The notes beneath the pieces were generated by a model, which was given only the letters and a program-made list of their open reading frames with translations, was not told the origin of the DNA and did not search any database. Positions 12,169 to 20,149 of a DNA stretch of 64,000 nt are shown here, piece after piece. The stretch's first letter is position 1. The number at the start of each line of letters is the position of its first letter. The translations under genes were made by a program, and so were the position numbers. Source of the stretch: Dysosmobacter welbionis (GTDB lineage: Bacteria; Bacillota; Clostridia; Oscillospirales; Oscillospiraceae); assembly GCF_005121165.3 (NCBI RefSeq), contig NZ_CP034413.3, forward strand, positions 1,798,001 to 1,862,000, read 5' to 3'.

Positions 12169-13515
12169 ATGAGCGACTATGTTTCCCGCGTGTCCGCCGA
12201 CCTCCAGCAGCGGTACGCCGGCCAGCCGGAGTATCTCCAGGCCGTTCTCACCTGGCTGGAGATGATTGCCCCGGCCCTGGAGGACAATCCCATCTATGAG
12301 CGGGTGGACCTGCTGACCCGAATGGTGGAGCCGGATCGAATGCTGACCTTCACTGTGCCCTGGATGGACGATCAGGGCATGGCCCACACCAACCACGGCT
12401 ACCGGGTGCAGTTCAACAGCGCCATCGGCCCCTACAAGGGTGGGTTGCGGTTCCATCCCTCCGTCAACCCCTCTATCGTGAAGTTCCTGGGCTTTGAGCA
12501 GACCTACAAAAACGCCCTGACGGGGCTGCCTATCGGCGGCGCCGCCGGCGGCGCGGATTTTGATCCCCGGGGCAAGAGCAGCCGGGAGATCATGCGCTTC
12601 TGCCAGAGCTTCATGACAGCCCTGTACCGTCTGATCGGCGCAGACACCGACATCCCCGCCGGTGACATCGGTGTGGGCTCCCGGGAGATCGGCTATCTCT
12701 ATGGCCAGTACAAGCGGCTCACCGGAAAGGCGGAGAGCAGCGCTCTTACTGGCAAGGGCCTGACCTACGGCGGCAGCGTCATCCGCCAGGAGGCCGCCGG
12801 CTTCGGCACTGTTTACTTCTTGGCCCGGATGCTGGAACACCAGGGCGAGACCCTGGAGGGCAAGCGCCTGGCCGTCTCCGGCTTCGGCAACATGTCCTGG
12901 GGCGTGTGCCGCAAGAGCGCGGAGCTGGGCGGCAAGGTGGTCACCCTCTCCGGGCCGGACGGCTATGTCTACGATCCCGACGGCGTCTGCACCCAGGAGA
13001 AGTTCGATTTCATGCTGTCCATGCGCGCCGGCGGCGCCGACAAGGTGGAGCCTTACGCCGACCGCTTCGGCGTGGAGTTCTTCCCCGGCAAAAGGCCCTG
13101 GGAAGTGCCGGTGGACATCGTGATCCCCTGCGCCACCCAGAATGAGCTGGACGTGGAGGATGCCGTGATGATTGTGGCCAACAACGTCCGCTACTATGTG
13201 GAGGCGGCCAATATGCCCGCCACCGCCGAGGCCCTGCGCCTCCTGCGGCTGAGTCCCAAGATCCTCACCGCAGGCTCCAAGGCCTCCGGATCCGGCGGCG
13301 TGGTGGTTTCCGCCCTGGAGATGGTCCAGAACAGCCTGCGGTACAGCTGGACCCGCCAGGAGGTGGACAGCCGCCTGAAGCAGATCATGGGCGGCATCTA
13401 TGATGCCTCCGCCGCGGCGGCGGAGGAGTACGGTCTGGGATACGACCTGATTGCCGGTAATGACATCGCCGCTTTCAAGAAGATCTCCACGGCCATGATC
13501 GCCCAGGGACTGTGA
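12169..13515 (+). CDS. Glutamate dehydrogenase paralogue with altered active site (GDH copy 2)
   Basis: This protein has the same length (448 residues) and fold as the gene just upstream, and its coenzyme loop (SGFGNMSWG, SGPDGYVYDPDG) is like the NAD-dependent C. symbiosum enzyme. Two substrate-binding positions are changed. GGGKGGSDF is replaced by GGAAGGADF, so the Lys equivalent to C. symbiosum Lys113 is Ala126. KAANAGG is replaced by KASGSGG, so the conserved Asn is Gly374. The PYKGGLRF Lys, the catalytic Lys of RGKSS and the Asp of DTDIPAGD remain. It may use another substrate, be inactive, or act as a regulatory partner of copy 1. The DNA is uniformly coding, without decay. Confidence 0.9.
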   Translation: MSDYVSRVSADLQQRYAGQPEYLQAVLTWLEMIAPALEDNPIYERVDLLTRMVEPDRMLTFTVPWMDDQGMAHTNHGYRVQFNSAIGPYKGGLRFHPSVNPSIVKFLGFEQTYKNALTGLPIGGAAGGADFDPRGKSSREIMRFCQSFMTALYRLIGADTDIPAGDIGVGSREIGYLYGQYKRLTGKAESSALTGKGLTYGGSVIRQEAAGFGTVYFLARMLEHQGETLEGKRLAVSGFGNMSWGVCRKSAELGGKVVTLSGPDGYVYDPDGVCTQEKFDFMLSMRAGGADKVEPYADRFGVEFFPGKRPWEVPVDIVIPCATQNELDVEDAVMIVANNVRYYVEAANMPATAEALRLLRLSPKILTAGSKASGSGGVVVSALEMVQNSLRYSWTRQEVDSRLKQIMGGIYDASAAAAEEYGLGYDLIAGNDIAAFKKISTAMIAQGL

Positions 13516-13537
13516 TTCTCCCCCTCTTCAAAACACA

Positions 13538-13570
13538 CAAAGCGGCCGCCCTTCCGGGCGGCCGCTTTGT
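13538..13570 (+). terminator. Hairpin terminator after the gdh pair
   Basis: Perfect 13-bp stem (AAAGCGGCCGCCC with its complement, loop TTCC), starting about 25 nt after the second gdh stop. The T tail is short. Confidence 0.6.
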
Positions 13571-13589
13571 CCCATAAATTTCCTTTGTA

Positions 13590-13636
13590 GTGGGACCGGC
13601 GGTCCGGCAGATGCCGGGCCGCCGGTTTTGTTTCCC
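13590..13636 (+). terminator. Second hairpin with T tail downstream of gdh
   Basis: GC-rich stem (ACCGGCGG...CCGCCGGT with inner CCGGCA/TGCCGG) followed by TTTTGTTT on the plus strand. Probably a back-up terminator. Confidence 0.5.
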
Positions 13637-13649
13637 GTCCCACAGCGTC

Positions 13650-13728
13650 CAGAACAGCCCGCTGATCCGGCCGTTCTCGTCCCCATTGATCCGCTCCGCG
13701 GCCGGTACTTTCGGCAGTCCCGGTATGG
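13650..13728 (-). pseudogene. Duplicated 3'-end fragment of the formate-THF ligase gene
   Basis: About 79 bp here match 13858-13936, the last codons of the adjacent fhs gene, with roughly six mismatches. Read on the minus strand it encodes [20 protein letters not shown]-type sequence and then, instead of stopping, runs on into unrelated residues. Homology ends abruptly upstream, where a stop interrupts the frame. It looks like the residue of a partial tandem duplication or a deletion that left one tail behind. Confidence 0.75.
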
Positions 13729-13856
13729 CCCCTCACGGGACAGGTCCCGCGGGGACTCCGCATTTAATCCAGTTGGGCAGGCCCAGCCCGTCCAGCTCAA
13801 GGTTTTGCCTCCGGCAAAACGCTTGGACGCCGCTCCCGCGGCGGTATGACCATGCC
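13729..13856. other. Non-coding spacer between fhs and its duplicated tail
   Basis: No credible gene. A small hairpin (GTTTTGCC/GGCAAAAC at 13802-13821) could weakly terminate fhs. A short minus-strand frame reads LDGLGLPNW-like sequence that I do not recognise and that ends at a stop before the duplicated fhs tail. Confidence 0.4.
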
Positions 13857-15530
13857 TCAGAACAGCCCGCTGATCCGGCCGTTCTCATCCACATCGATCC
13901 GCTCCGCGGCCGGTACTTTCGGCAATCCCGGCATGGTCATGATATCTCCCGTCAGGGCCACCAGAAAGCCTGCCCCAGCGGACACTTTCAGGTTCCGGAC
14001 CGTCACAGTGAAGCCCCGGGGCGCTCCCAGCAGGGAGGGGTCGTCGGAAAAGCTGTACTGGGTCTTGGCCATGCAGATGGGCAGTTCCCCGAACCCCAGC
14101 TCTGTCAGCCGCCGGGCCTGCTTCTGGGCGGCAGGCGTCAGTACCACGCCGTCCGCATGGTAAATCCGCCGGCAGATAGTCTCCAGCTTCTCTTCGATGG
14201 ACCCCCCCAGCGCATAGCTGTACCGGAAGTCGGATGGCTGCTCACACAGCCGGACTACCTCCTCTGCCAAAGCAGTTCCGCCGGCGCCGCCCTTGGCCCA
14301 CACCTCGCTGAGGGCCACGCTCACCCCCAGCTCCCGGCATTTCTCCTCTACCAGCTTCAGCTCCGCCGCCGTGTCCGTGGGGAACGCATTGATGGCCACC
14401 ACGCAGGGCAGGCCAAATACGTTTTTGATATTGTCCACATGCTGGAGCAGGTTGGGCAGTCCCCGCTCCAGGGCCGCTAGATCCTCTCTGCCCAGCTCCG
14501 CTCTGGCTGCGCCGCCGTGGTGCTTCAATGCCCGGACCGTGGCCACGACCACCACCGCGTCGGGCTTCAGCCCCGCCATGCGGCACTTGATGTCCAGAAA
14601 CTTCTCCGCCCCCAGATCCGCGCCGAAGCCCGCTTCCGTGATGGCATAGTCCCCCAGCTTCAGAGCCATCCGGGTGGCGGTGACGGAGTTGCAGCCGTGG
14701 GCGATGTTGGCAAAGGGTCCGCCGTGGATCAGGGCCGGAGTATGCTCCAGCGTCTGAACCAGATTGGGCTTCAGAGCGTCCTTCAGCAGGGCCGCCATGG
14801 CGCCGGCCGCCTTCAGGTCGGCAGCAGTCACCGGGGCGTCATCATAGGTGTAGCCCACCACGATCCGCCCCAGACGGGCTTTCAGATCCGGGATGTCCGA
14901 TGCCAGACACAGCACGGCCATGACCTCGCTGGCCACGGTGATATCAAATCCGTCCTCCCGGGGCACACCCTGCATCCGGCCCCCCAGGCCATCCACGATG
15001 CTGCGCAGCTGCCGGTCGTTCATATCCACACACCGCCGCCACGTAATCCGCTTGACGTCGATCCCCAGGGCGTTACCCTGCTGGATGTGGTTGTCCAACA
15101 TCGCCGCCAGCAGGTTGTTGGCCGCGCCGATGGCGTGAAAGTCCCCGGTGAAGTGGAGATTGATGTCCTCCATAGGCACCACCTGGGCATAGCCGCCGCC
15201 GGCGGCGCCGCCCTTGATGCCGAACACCGGCCCCAGGGAGGGCTCCCGCAGGGCCACCACGGCATTTCTGCCGATCCGCCGCAGCCCGTCCGCCAGCCCT
15301 ACCGTAGTGGTGGTCTTGCCTTCCCCGGCAGGGGTGGGGGTGATAGCGGTCACCAGAACCAGCTTACCGTCCGGCCGATTTGTCTCCTTCAGAAAGCGGT
15401 TGTCGATCTTGGCTTTGTATCTGCCGTATTGCTCTATATACGCCCCATCCATCCCGCAGGCGTCCGCAATATCCGTGATGGGAAGGGGCTTCGCCTCCTG
15501 GGCGATCTCGATATCGCTTTTGATGGTCAT
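13857..15530 (-). CDS. fhs: Formate--tetrahydrofolate ligase
   Basis: Fhs (557 residues) makes 10-formyl-THF from formate, THF and ATP, feeding one-carbon metabolism or the methyl branch of acetogenesis. The P-loop [18 protein letters not shown] is near residues 60-77. Other typical blocks are [36 protein letters not shown] and [20 protein letters not shown] start it at the ATG at 15530; the frame is open 13 codons further but [13 protein letters not shown] is the family start. The C-terminus [10 protein letters not shown] is normal. No other folate genes adjoin, so it appears monocistronic. Confidence 0.97.
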   Translation of the reverse strand: MTIKSDIEIAQEAKPLPITDIADACGMDGAYIEQYGRYKAKIDNRFLKETNRPDGKLVLVTAITPTPAGEGKTTTTVGLADGLRRIGRNAVVALREPSLGPVFGIKGGAAGGGYAQVVPMEDINLHFTGDFHAIGAANNLLAAMLDNHIQQGNALGIDVKRITWRRCVDMNDRQLRSIVDGLGGRMQGVPREDGFDITVASEVMAVLCLASDIPDLKARLGRIVVGYTYDDAPVTAADLKAAGAMAALLKDALKPNLVQTLEHTPALIHGGPFANIAHGCNSVTATRMALKLGDYAITEAGFGADLGAEKFLDIKCRMAGLKPDAVVVVATVRALKHHGGAARAELGREDLAALERGLPNLLQHVDNIKNVFGLPCVVAINAFPTDTAAELKLVEEKCRELGVSVALSEVWAKGGAGGTALAEEVVRLCEQPSDFRYSYALGGSIEEKLETICRRIYHADGVVLTPAAQKQARRLTELGFGELPICMAKTQYSFSDDPSLLGAPRGFTVTVRNLKVSAGAGFLVALTGDIMTMPGLPKVPAAERIDVDENGRISGLF

Positions 15531-15587
15531 GGCTGCCTCCTGTTTTCCGGGCTGTCCGTGTCCAGACACCCTGCTGTTTCATGTTCG

Positions 15588-15616
15588 ATTATACCGGCTC
15601 CCCCGGGTAAAAGCAA
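15588..15616 (-). promoter_or_regulatory. Sigma-A promoter of fhs
   Basis: Minus-strand TTGCTT (15611-15616), 17-nt spacer, perfect TATAAT (15588-15593), 58 nt before the fhs ATG. Confidence 0.75.
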
Positions 15617-15876
15617 CAGTTCTCTCCAAATCCCCTTATTTTCCAACCTTTTACAGGTAAAACACCGGCGGCACCTGCTACATAGCGGTCTCTGCGTCCA
15701 TGTCCTTTGTTATCTGTAAATGTGATAGCCGGTTGCATAAGATCCGTTCTAGCAGTTTCTCCTCCGCAGATGCTATAATATTGTACAGAGAAGAAGGCGC
15801 TTATATCTTAAAAACTGTGCATTCAGACGAACAGAGGTGTATGAAAAGAGGAAAGAGCACATAAGGAGGTACGTAT
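15617..15876 (+). promoter_or_regulatory. Upstream region of the NhaC-type antiporter gene
   Basis: About 260 bp without a gene. A plus-strand TATAAT at 15774-15779 is the likely -10; no good -35 is visible 16-18 nt upstream. A roughly 90-nt leader without an obvious riboswitch follows, ending in AAGGAGGT before the ATG at 15877. Confidence 0.4.
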
Positions 15877-17304
15877 ATGGAAACTCTGGAGAAAAAAGGC
15901 AAAGGTTCCGCGTTGCTCCCGTTCCTGCTATTTATTGTCATCTATCTAGGCGCTGGCCTGTACTTCCAGGCACAGGGTGTAGAGATGGCCTTCTACCAGT
16001 TCCCCTCTGTCACAGCCATGTTCATTGCCCTGCTGCTGGCCTTCTGCCAGGGCAAGGGCACCATCGATCAGAAATTCACAGTCTTCGCCAAGGGCGCCGC
16101 CAACGAGAACGTCCTGACCATGCTGATGATCTACATCCTGGCCGGCGCCTTCTCCACCGTGGCCAGTGCCATGGGCGGCGTGGACGCCACCGTGAATCTG
16201 GGTCTCAGCGTCATTCCCGTGCACTTCCTGGCCGCCGGCGTGTTCGTGATCTCCGCGTTCATGGGCACCGCCACCGGCACCTCCATGGGCACCATCAGCG
16301 CCATTGTTCCTATCGCTGTGGGCGTGGCGGAAAAGGGCGGGTTGAGCCTTCCCCTGTTTCTGGGCGCCTGCGTGGGCGGCGCCATGTTCGGCGACAACCT
16401 CTCTATGATCTCCGACACCACCATTGCCGCCACCCGCACCCAGGGCTGCCAGCTCCGGGACAAGTTCCGGGTGAACTTCCTCATTGCCCTGCCGGCGGCT
16501 ATCATCACCATCATCGTGCTGCTGGTCGTAGGCCGGCCTGAGACCGTGACGGAGATGGGAAATCTGTCTTTCAACGTCATCAAGGTCATTCCCTACCTCG
16601 CCGTGCTGGTACTGGCGCTGATCGGCATGAATGTGTTCCTGGTGCTGACCATCGGCATCTTCGCCGCCGGCATCATCGGCCTGGCCCTTGGCGATCTGGA
16701 TATCCCACTCTTTGCCCAAAGCATCTGGAACGGTTTCACCGGCATGAACGAGGTCTTCTTCCTGTCCCTGTTCTGCGGCGGCATGTCTGAGATGATCGCC
16801 CACAACGGCGGCATCACTTGGCTGATCGAAAAGCTGGGCCGCATGATGAAGGGCAACAAGTCCGCCCAGGTGGGTGTCGCGGCTCTGGTGTCCCTGGCAG
16901 ACTGTGCCACTGCCAACAATACGGTGGCCATCATTGTCAGCGGCCCCATGGCCAAAAACATGAGCCGTATCCACAAAGTGGATCCCCGCCGCACCGCCTC
17001 TCTGCTGGACGTGTTCTCCTGTGTGCTTCAGGGCATGATCCCCTGGGGCGCCCAGCTGCTGACTGCCGCCAGCCTCACCACGATATACGGCGTGACCATG
17101 AACCCCATAGACATCCTGCCCTATATGTGGTACTGCTGGATTCTGGCCGCCGTGGGCATCCTCTCCATTTTCATTCCCTTCGCCGACGGCATCTGCCGCA
17201 AGGACCCCTGGAACTGGGAGTACGATGTGGCGGAGTCCGGCGTGGCTGCCAAGAAGGCTTCTCTGGAGCTGGAGCGGCAGGAGTCCGCGCAGACGCCCAT
17301 CTGA
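15877..17304 (+). CDS. NhaC-family Na+/H+ antiporter
   Basis: This 475-residue membrane protein has about 11-12 hydrophobic helices and the NhaC/MleN features TATGTSMGTISAIVPIAVG, GAMFGDNLSMISDTTIAATRTQGC and SLADCATANNTVAIIVSGP. Family members exchange Na+ for H+, and some (MleN) couple this to malate/lactate exchange. The ATG has AAGGAGGT eight bases upstream. It is convergent with the LysR gene, sharing a bidirectional terminator. Ion exchange is the safest call; metabolite coupling is possible, given the neighbouring amino-acid catabolic genes. Confidence 0.88.
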   Translation: METLEKKGKGSALLPFLLFIVIYLGAGLYFQAQGVEMAFYQFPSVTAMFIALLLAFCQGKGTIDQKFTVFAKGAANENVLTMLMIYILAGAFSTVASAMGGVDATVNLGLSVIPVHFLAAGVFVISAFMGTATGTSMGTISAIVPIAVGVAEKGGLSLPLFLGACVGGAMFGDNLSMISDTTIAATRTQGCQLRDKFRVNFLIALPAAIITIIVLLVVGRPETVTEMGNLSFNVIKVIPYLAVLVLALIGMNVFLVLTIGIFAAGIIGLALGDLDIPLFAQSIWNGFTGMNEVFFLSLFCGGMSEMIAHNGGITWLIEKLGRMMKGNKSAQVGVAALVSLADCATANNTVAIIVSGPMAKNMSRIHKVDPRRTASLLDVFSCVLQGMIPWGAQLLTAASLTTIYGVTMNPIDILPYMWYCWILAAVGILSIFIPFADGICRKDPWNWEYDVAESGVAAKKASLELERQESAQTPI

Positions 17305-17320
17305 CCTGCGTGTCTCTTGC

Positions 17321-17362
17321 TAAAAAAAGACCGGGCGCCCTGAGGCGCCCGGTCTTTTTCTC
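17321..17362. terminator. Bidirectional terminator between NhaC-type and LysR genes
   Basis: Stem AGACCGGGCGCC/GGCGCCCGGTCT with loop CTGA, flanked by A7 on the left and T5 on the right, so it can stop transcription from both sides. Confidence 0.85.
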
Positions 17363-17367
17363 CTCTG

Positions 17368-18318
17368 TCAGGTCCCCTCCTGAAGCCGCCTGGTGAAGGC
17401 GATGGAATCCGCCAGCGCCTCCTCCAGCAGGCGGACGAACTGCTCCGTCAGCGGAGAGGGCCGGCTGCTGCGGATGTGGATCCAGCCCAGGTGGACCGAG
17501 GTCTTCCCCAGCAGCGGGATCGTGACTACGCTTCCGTCCGCCAGCCCCTCCGACAGCAGGCCGCTGCCGGAGGTGAACGCATCGGTGGACGCCAGCACGT
17601 ACATCGCCGTGGCCCGGTTGTTCACGCTGATGCACTTTGCCGGCTTTTTCAGAGAGACCATGGGGTACTCCTCGAAAAAGTCCGACGCCACGCCTTGGTC
17701 GTGCTCAAACGCCACATACGGATATCCGTCCAGTTCCTCCTCCGTTACGCTGGAGCGGCCAGCCAGCGGATGCCCCCCGCGAACATAGATACAGGGGCAG
17801 ACGGCGGCCAGTTCGTGGAATTCCAGCTCCCGGGCGTCCAGCAGCCGGCAGATAATCTTCTCCGTCAGATCCGTCAGGCAGATGACGCCCACGTCCGCCC
17901 GGTGGTCATAGACGTCGTCAATCACACCGTCCATCCCTGTCTCCCGGAGGCCAAATCGGAAGCGGTTTTCACCGGCGATTCGGAGCAGCCTCAAAAACGC
18001 GTCCACTGCAAAGGGATACCGCTGGCAGGAAACGGAAAAGCGCACCGGAGCCGCGGCGTTGCGTGCCTCACCATACAGGCTCTCGATCCCGCGCTTCTGC
18101 TCCAGCAGGGAGACGGCGTAGCTGAGAAACTCCTTGCCCTCCGGCGTGAACTCCACGCCCCGGTTGCTGCGGGCCAGCACCCGAATGCCCAGTTCGTTCT
18201 CAAGCTCCCGCACCGCCGTGGAAATCCCCGACTGGGACAGGAACAGCTTCTGGGCCGCCTTGTTGATGGAGCCGCATTTGGAGATCTCCACGATGTACTC
18301 AAGCTGCTGAAACGTCAT
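17368..18318 (-). CDS. LysR-family transcriptional regulator
   Basis: This 316-residue DNA-binding regulator starts with the standard LysR winged HTH (MTFQQLEYIVEISKCGSINKAAQKLFLSQSGISTAVRELENELG, residues 1-45) followed by an effector-binding domain of the periplasmic-binding type. AGGAGG lies seven bases before the ATG. A strong promoter at 18356-18383 drives it. It is divergent from the methionine gamma-lyase gene (353-nt gap), and LysR proteins usually control a divergent target, so that gene is the best guess. The effector is unknown. Confidence 0.93.
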   Translation of the reverse strand: MTFQQLEYIVEISKCGSINKAAQKLFLSQSGISTAVRELENELGIRVLARSNRGVEFTPEGKEFLSYAVSLLEQKRGIESLYGEARNAAAPVRFSVSCQRYPFAVDAFLRLLRIAGENRFRFGLRETGMDGVIDDVYDHRADVGVICLTDLTEKIICRLLDARELEFHELAAVCPCIYVRGGHPLAGRSSVTEEELDGYPYVAFEHDQGVASDFFEEYPMVSLKKPAKCISVNNRATAMYVLASTDAFTSGSGLLSEGLADGSVVTIPLLGKTSVHLGWIHIRSSRPSPLTEQFVRLLEEALADSIAFTRRLQEGT

Positions 18319-18355
18319 AGAAAGCCTCCTCTTCCCCTTTCGATCTCACTTTTCT

Positions 18356-18383
18356 ATTATAGGCATTTTGAGCTGGTTGTCAA
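18356..18383 (-). promoter_or_regulatory. Strong promoter of the LysR gene
   Basis: Minus-strand TTGACA (18378-18383), 16-nt spacer, TATAAT (18356-18361), 38 nt upstream of the ATG; both hexamers are perfect. Confidence 0.8.
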
Positions 18384-18426
18384 ATCGTTATCAAAAAAAC
18401 TGTCAACGCATCCCGCAAAACGCATA

Positions 18427-18456
18427 TTAACAGCTTTGCGCCCTTTGTGCTATTCT
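18427..18456 (+). promoter_or_regulatory. Candidate promoter and long leader of the methionine gamma-lyase gene
   Basis: TTAACA (18427-18432), 18-nt spacer, TATTCT (18451-18456). If used, it makes a 5' leader of about 210 nt. The leader holds a hairpin near 18628-18646 but no match to SAM riboswitch core motifs. Confidence 0.45.
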
Positions 18457-18671
18457 ATAAGTAGAACCAAACAAAAGATATCAGTTATTTGAGAAATTTT
18501 CTGTTTAATATCACCTGCGTTTTTCGATGGATGCACAGATTTTCCCCCTCTCTTCTCTCTATCCCCGCAGCCGCGTCAGAGTCTCTCTGATAGCGAAAAT
18601 TTGAATACCAGTCAATTTTGCCCCTGCGGAGCGTCTCCGGAGGGGCCGGTGAAGAAAGGAAGATCGACTGT

Positions 18672-19865
18672 ATGAACACGGAGAAAAAGTTCGGTTTTGC
18701 CACGCGTCAGATCCACGCCGGCCACATGGAAAACGCGGCGGGCTCCTTGTGCGCCCCCATCTATCAGACCTCCACCTTCGCATTCTCCACCGTCCAGCAG
18801 GGCGGCGCCCGGTTCGCCGGCGAGGAGGGCGGATATATCTACACCCGTCTGGGCAACCCCACTCTGGGCGCTGTTGAGGAGAAGCTGGCCTCCCTGGAGG
18901 GCGGCGAGGCCGCCATGGCCGCGGCCTCCGGCATGGGCGCCATCTCCTCCGCCCTGTGGACCTCTGTGGTGGCCGGGGACGAGATCGTGGCGGATGAGAC
19001 GCTGTACGGCTGTACATACGCGCTGCTGAACCATGGCATGACCAAGTTCGGCGTGAAGGTCACCCTGACGGACCTGTCCGACATTGAGAACCTGAAGAAG
19101 AACCTCACCGACAAGACCCGGGTGGTGTACTTCGAGACCCCCTGCAACCCCACGCTGAAGCTGCTGGACATCGAGCTGATCGCCAAGACGGCCCATGCCT
19201 TCAACCCCGACATCCGGGTGATCGTGGACAACACCTTCTGCACACCGTACCTGCAGCGTCCTCTGGAGCTGGGCGCGGACGTGGTGGTTCACAGCGCCAC
19301 CAAGTACCTCAACGGCCACGGCGACGTGATCGCAGGCATCGTGGTGGGCAAGGCGGACTTCATCTCCCAGTGCCGGATGTTCGGCCTGAAGGATATGACC
19401 GGCGCCGTCCTGAGTCCCTTTGATGCGTTCTTGATGGCCCGGGGCCTGAAGACCCTGGACATCCGCATGGAGCGCCACTGCGCCAACGCCCAGAAGGTGG
19501 CGGCGTTCTTCACCAGCCATCCCGCGGTGGCCAAGGTCTATTATCCCGGCCTGGACACCTTCCCCGGTCACGAGATCGCGGCCAAGCAGATGAAGCTGCC
19601 CGGCGGCATGATCTCCATCGAGCTGAAGGCCGACCGCGCCGCTGTTGCCGCCGCGCTGAACAAGCTGCAGCTGTGCACCATCGCCGTGTCTCTGGGCGAT
19701 GCGGAAACTCTGGTGGAGCATCCCGCCACCATGACCCACTCCACCTATTCTGCCGAAGAGCTGGCAGCCGCCGGCATCTCCGAGGGCTTGGTCCGCATCA
19801 GTGTGGGTCTGGAGGATCCCGAGGATATCATCGACGATTTCAAGACGGTTTTGGATACGCTGTAA
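18672..19865 (+). CDS. megL: Methionine gamma-lyase (Cys/Met PLP enzyme)
   Basis: This 397-residue PLP enzyme of the Cys/Met metabolism family splits methionine to methanethiol, ammonia and 2-oxobutyrate. The PLP lysine lies in VVHSATKYLNGHGD. YGCTYALLNHGMTKFG contains the active-site Cys that sets methionine gamma-lyases apart from cystathionine gamma-synthases and -lyases. YTRLGNPT and FETPCNPTLK are family motifs. The ATG at 18672 follows GAAAGGAAG. A divergent LysR gene is the likely regulator. The product 2-oxobutyrate is a substrate for 2-oxoacid:ferredoxin oxidoreductases, and one is encoded convergently next door. Confidence 0.9.
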   Translation: MNTEKKFGFATRQIHAGHMENAAGSLCAPIYQTSTFAFSTVQQGGARFAGEEGGYIYTRLGNPTLGAVEEKLASLEGGEAAMAAASGMGAISSALWTSVVAGDEIVADETLYGCTYALLNHGMTKFGVKVTLTDLSDIENLKKNLTDKTRVVYFETPCNPTLKLLDIELIAKTAHAFNPDIRVIVDNTFCTPYLQRPLELGADVVVHSATKYLNGHGDVIAGIVVGKADFISQCRMFGLKDMTGAVLSPFDAFLMARGLKTLDIRMERHCANAQKVAAFFTSHPAVAKVYYPGLDTFPGHEIAAKQMKLPGGMISIELKADRAAVAAALNKLQLCTIAVSLGDAETLVEHPATMTHSTYSAEELAAAGISEGLVRISVGLEDPEDIIDDFKTVLDTL

Positions 19866-19983
19866 TTGATCCCGCTGCGGGGCCGCTCCTCCTCTCCTAC
19901 ATTGGGAGCAGCCCCGCTTTCCCGCGGATCCGCGTACCTCCTTTTCGCCGTCCCGGTCTTTCCCCACCCTGCCGGAGGCGGCC

Positions 19984-20016
19984 AAAAAGGCCCGGCTTCT
20001 CCGCCGGGCCTTTTTG
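19984..20016. terminator. Bidirectional terminator after methionine gamma-lyase
   Basis: Stem AAAAAGGCCCGGC/GCCGGGCCTTTTT with loop TTCTCC; T tract on both strands. Confidence 0.8.
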
Positions 20017-20075
20017 TGCTTCTGTACCTGCCGCCTGTTGTGCGTCTCTCCTCCCGCGGCGGGCGGCCCTTGAGC

Positions 20076-20117
20076 AGGAAAAAGCGCCGTGCGCACATGC
20101 GCACGGCGCTTTTTCCT
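20076..20117. terminator. Bidirectional terminator after nifJ (copy 1)
   Basis: Near-perfect 42-bp palindrome: 20-bp arms (AGGAAAAAGCGCCGTGCGCA and complement) around CA, with A5/T5 runs in the stem. It ends the PFOR transcript 33 nt after its stop and can also stop plus-strand read-through. Confidence 0.85.
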
Positions 20118-20149
20118 GTTTGGTTCAGAGAGGTAAGCGTGGGGAATGC

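Noticed and set aside
13516-13856. Minus-strand short ORFs between gdh and fhs as real genes
   Set aside because: They cross terminators and the duplicated fhs tail, have no ribosome site, and are interrupted by stops.
18457-18671. Possible SAM riboswitch in the long leader of the methionine gamma-lyase gene
   Set aside because: No SAM-I, SAM-II or S-box core motifs were found; only a small hairpin. Left as an unassigned leader.
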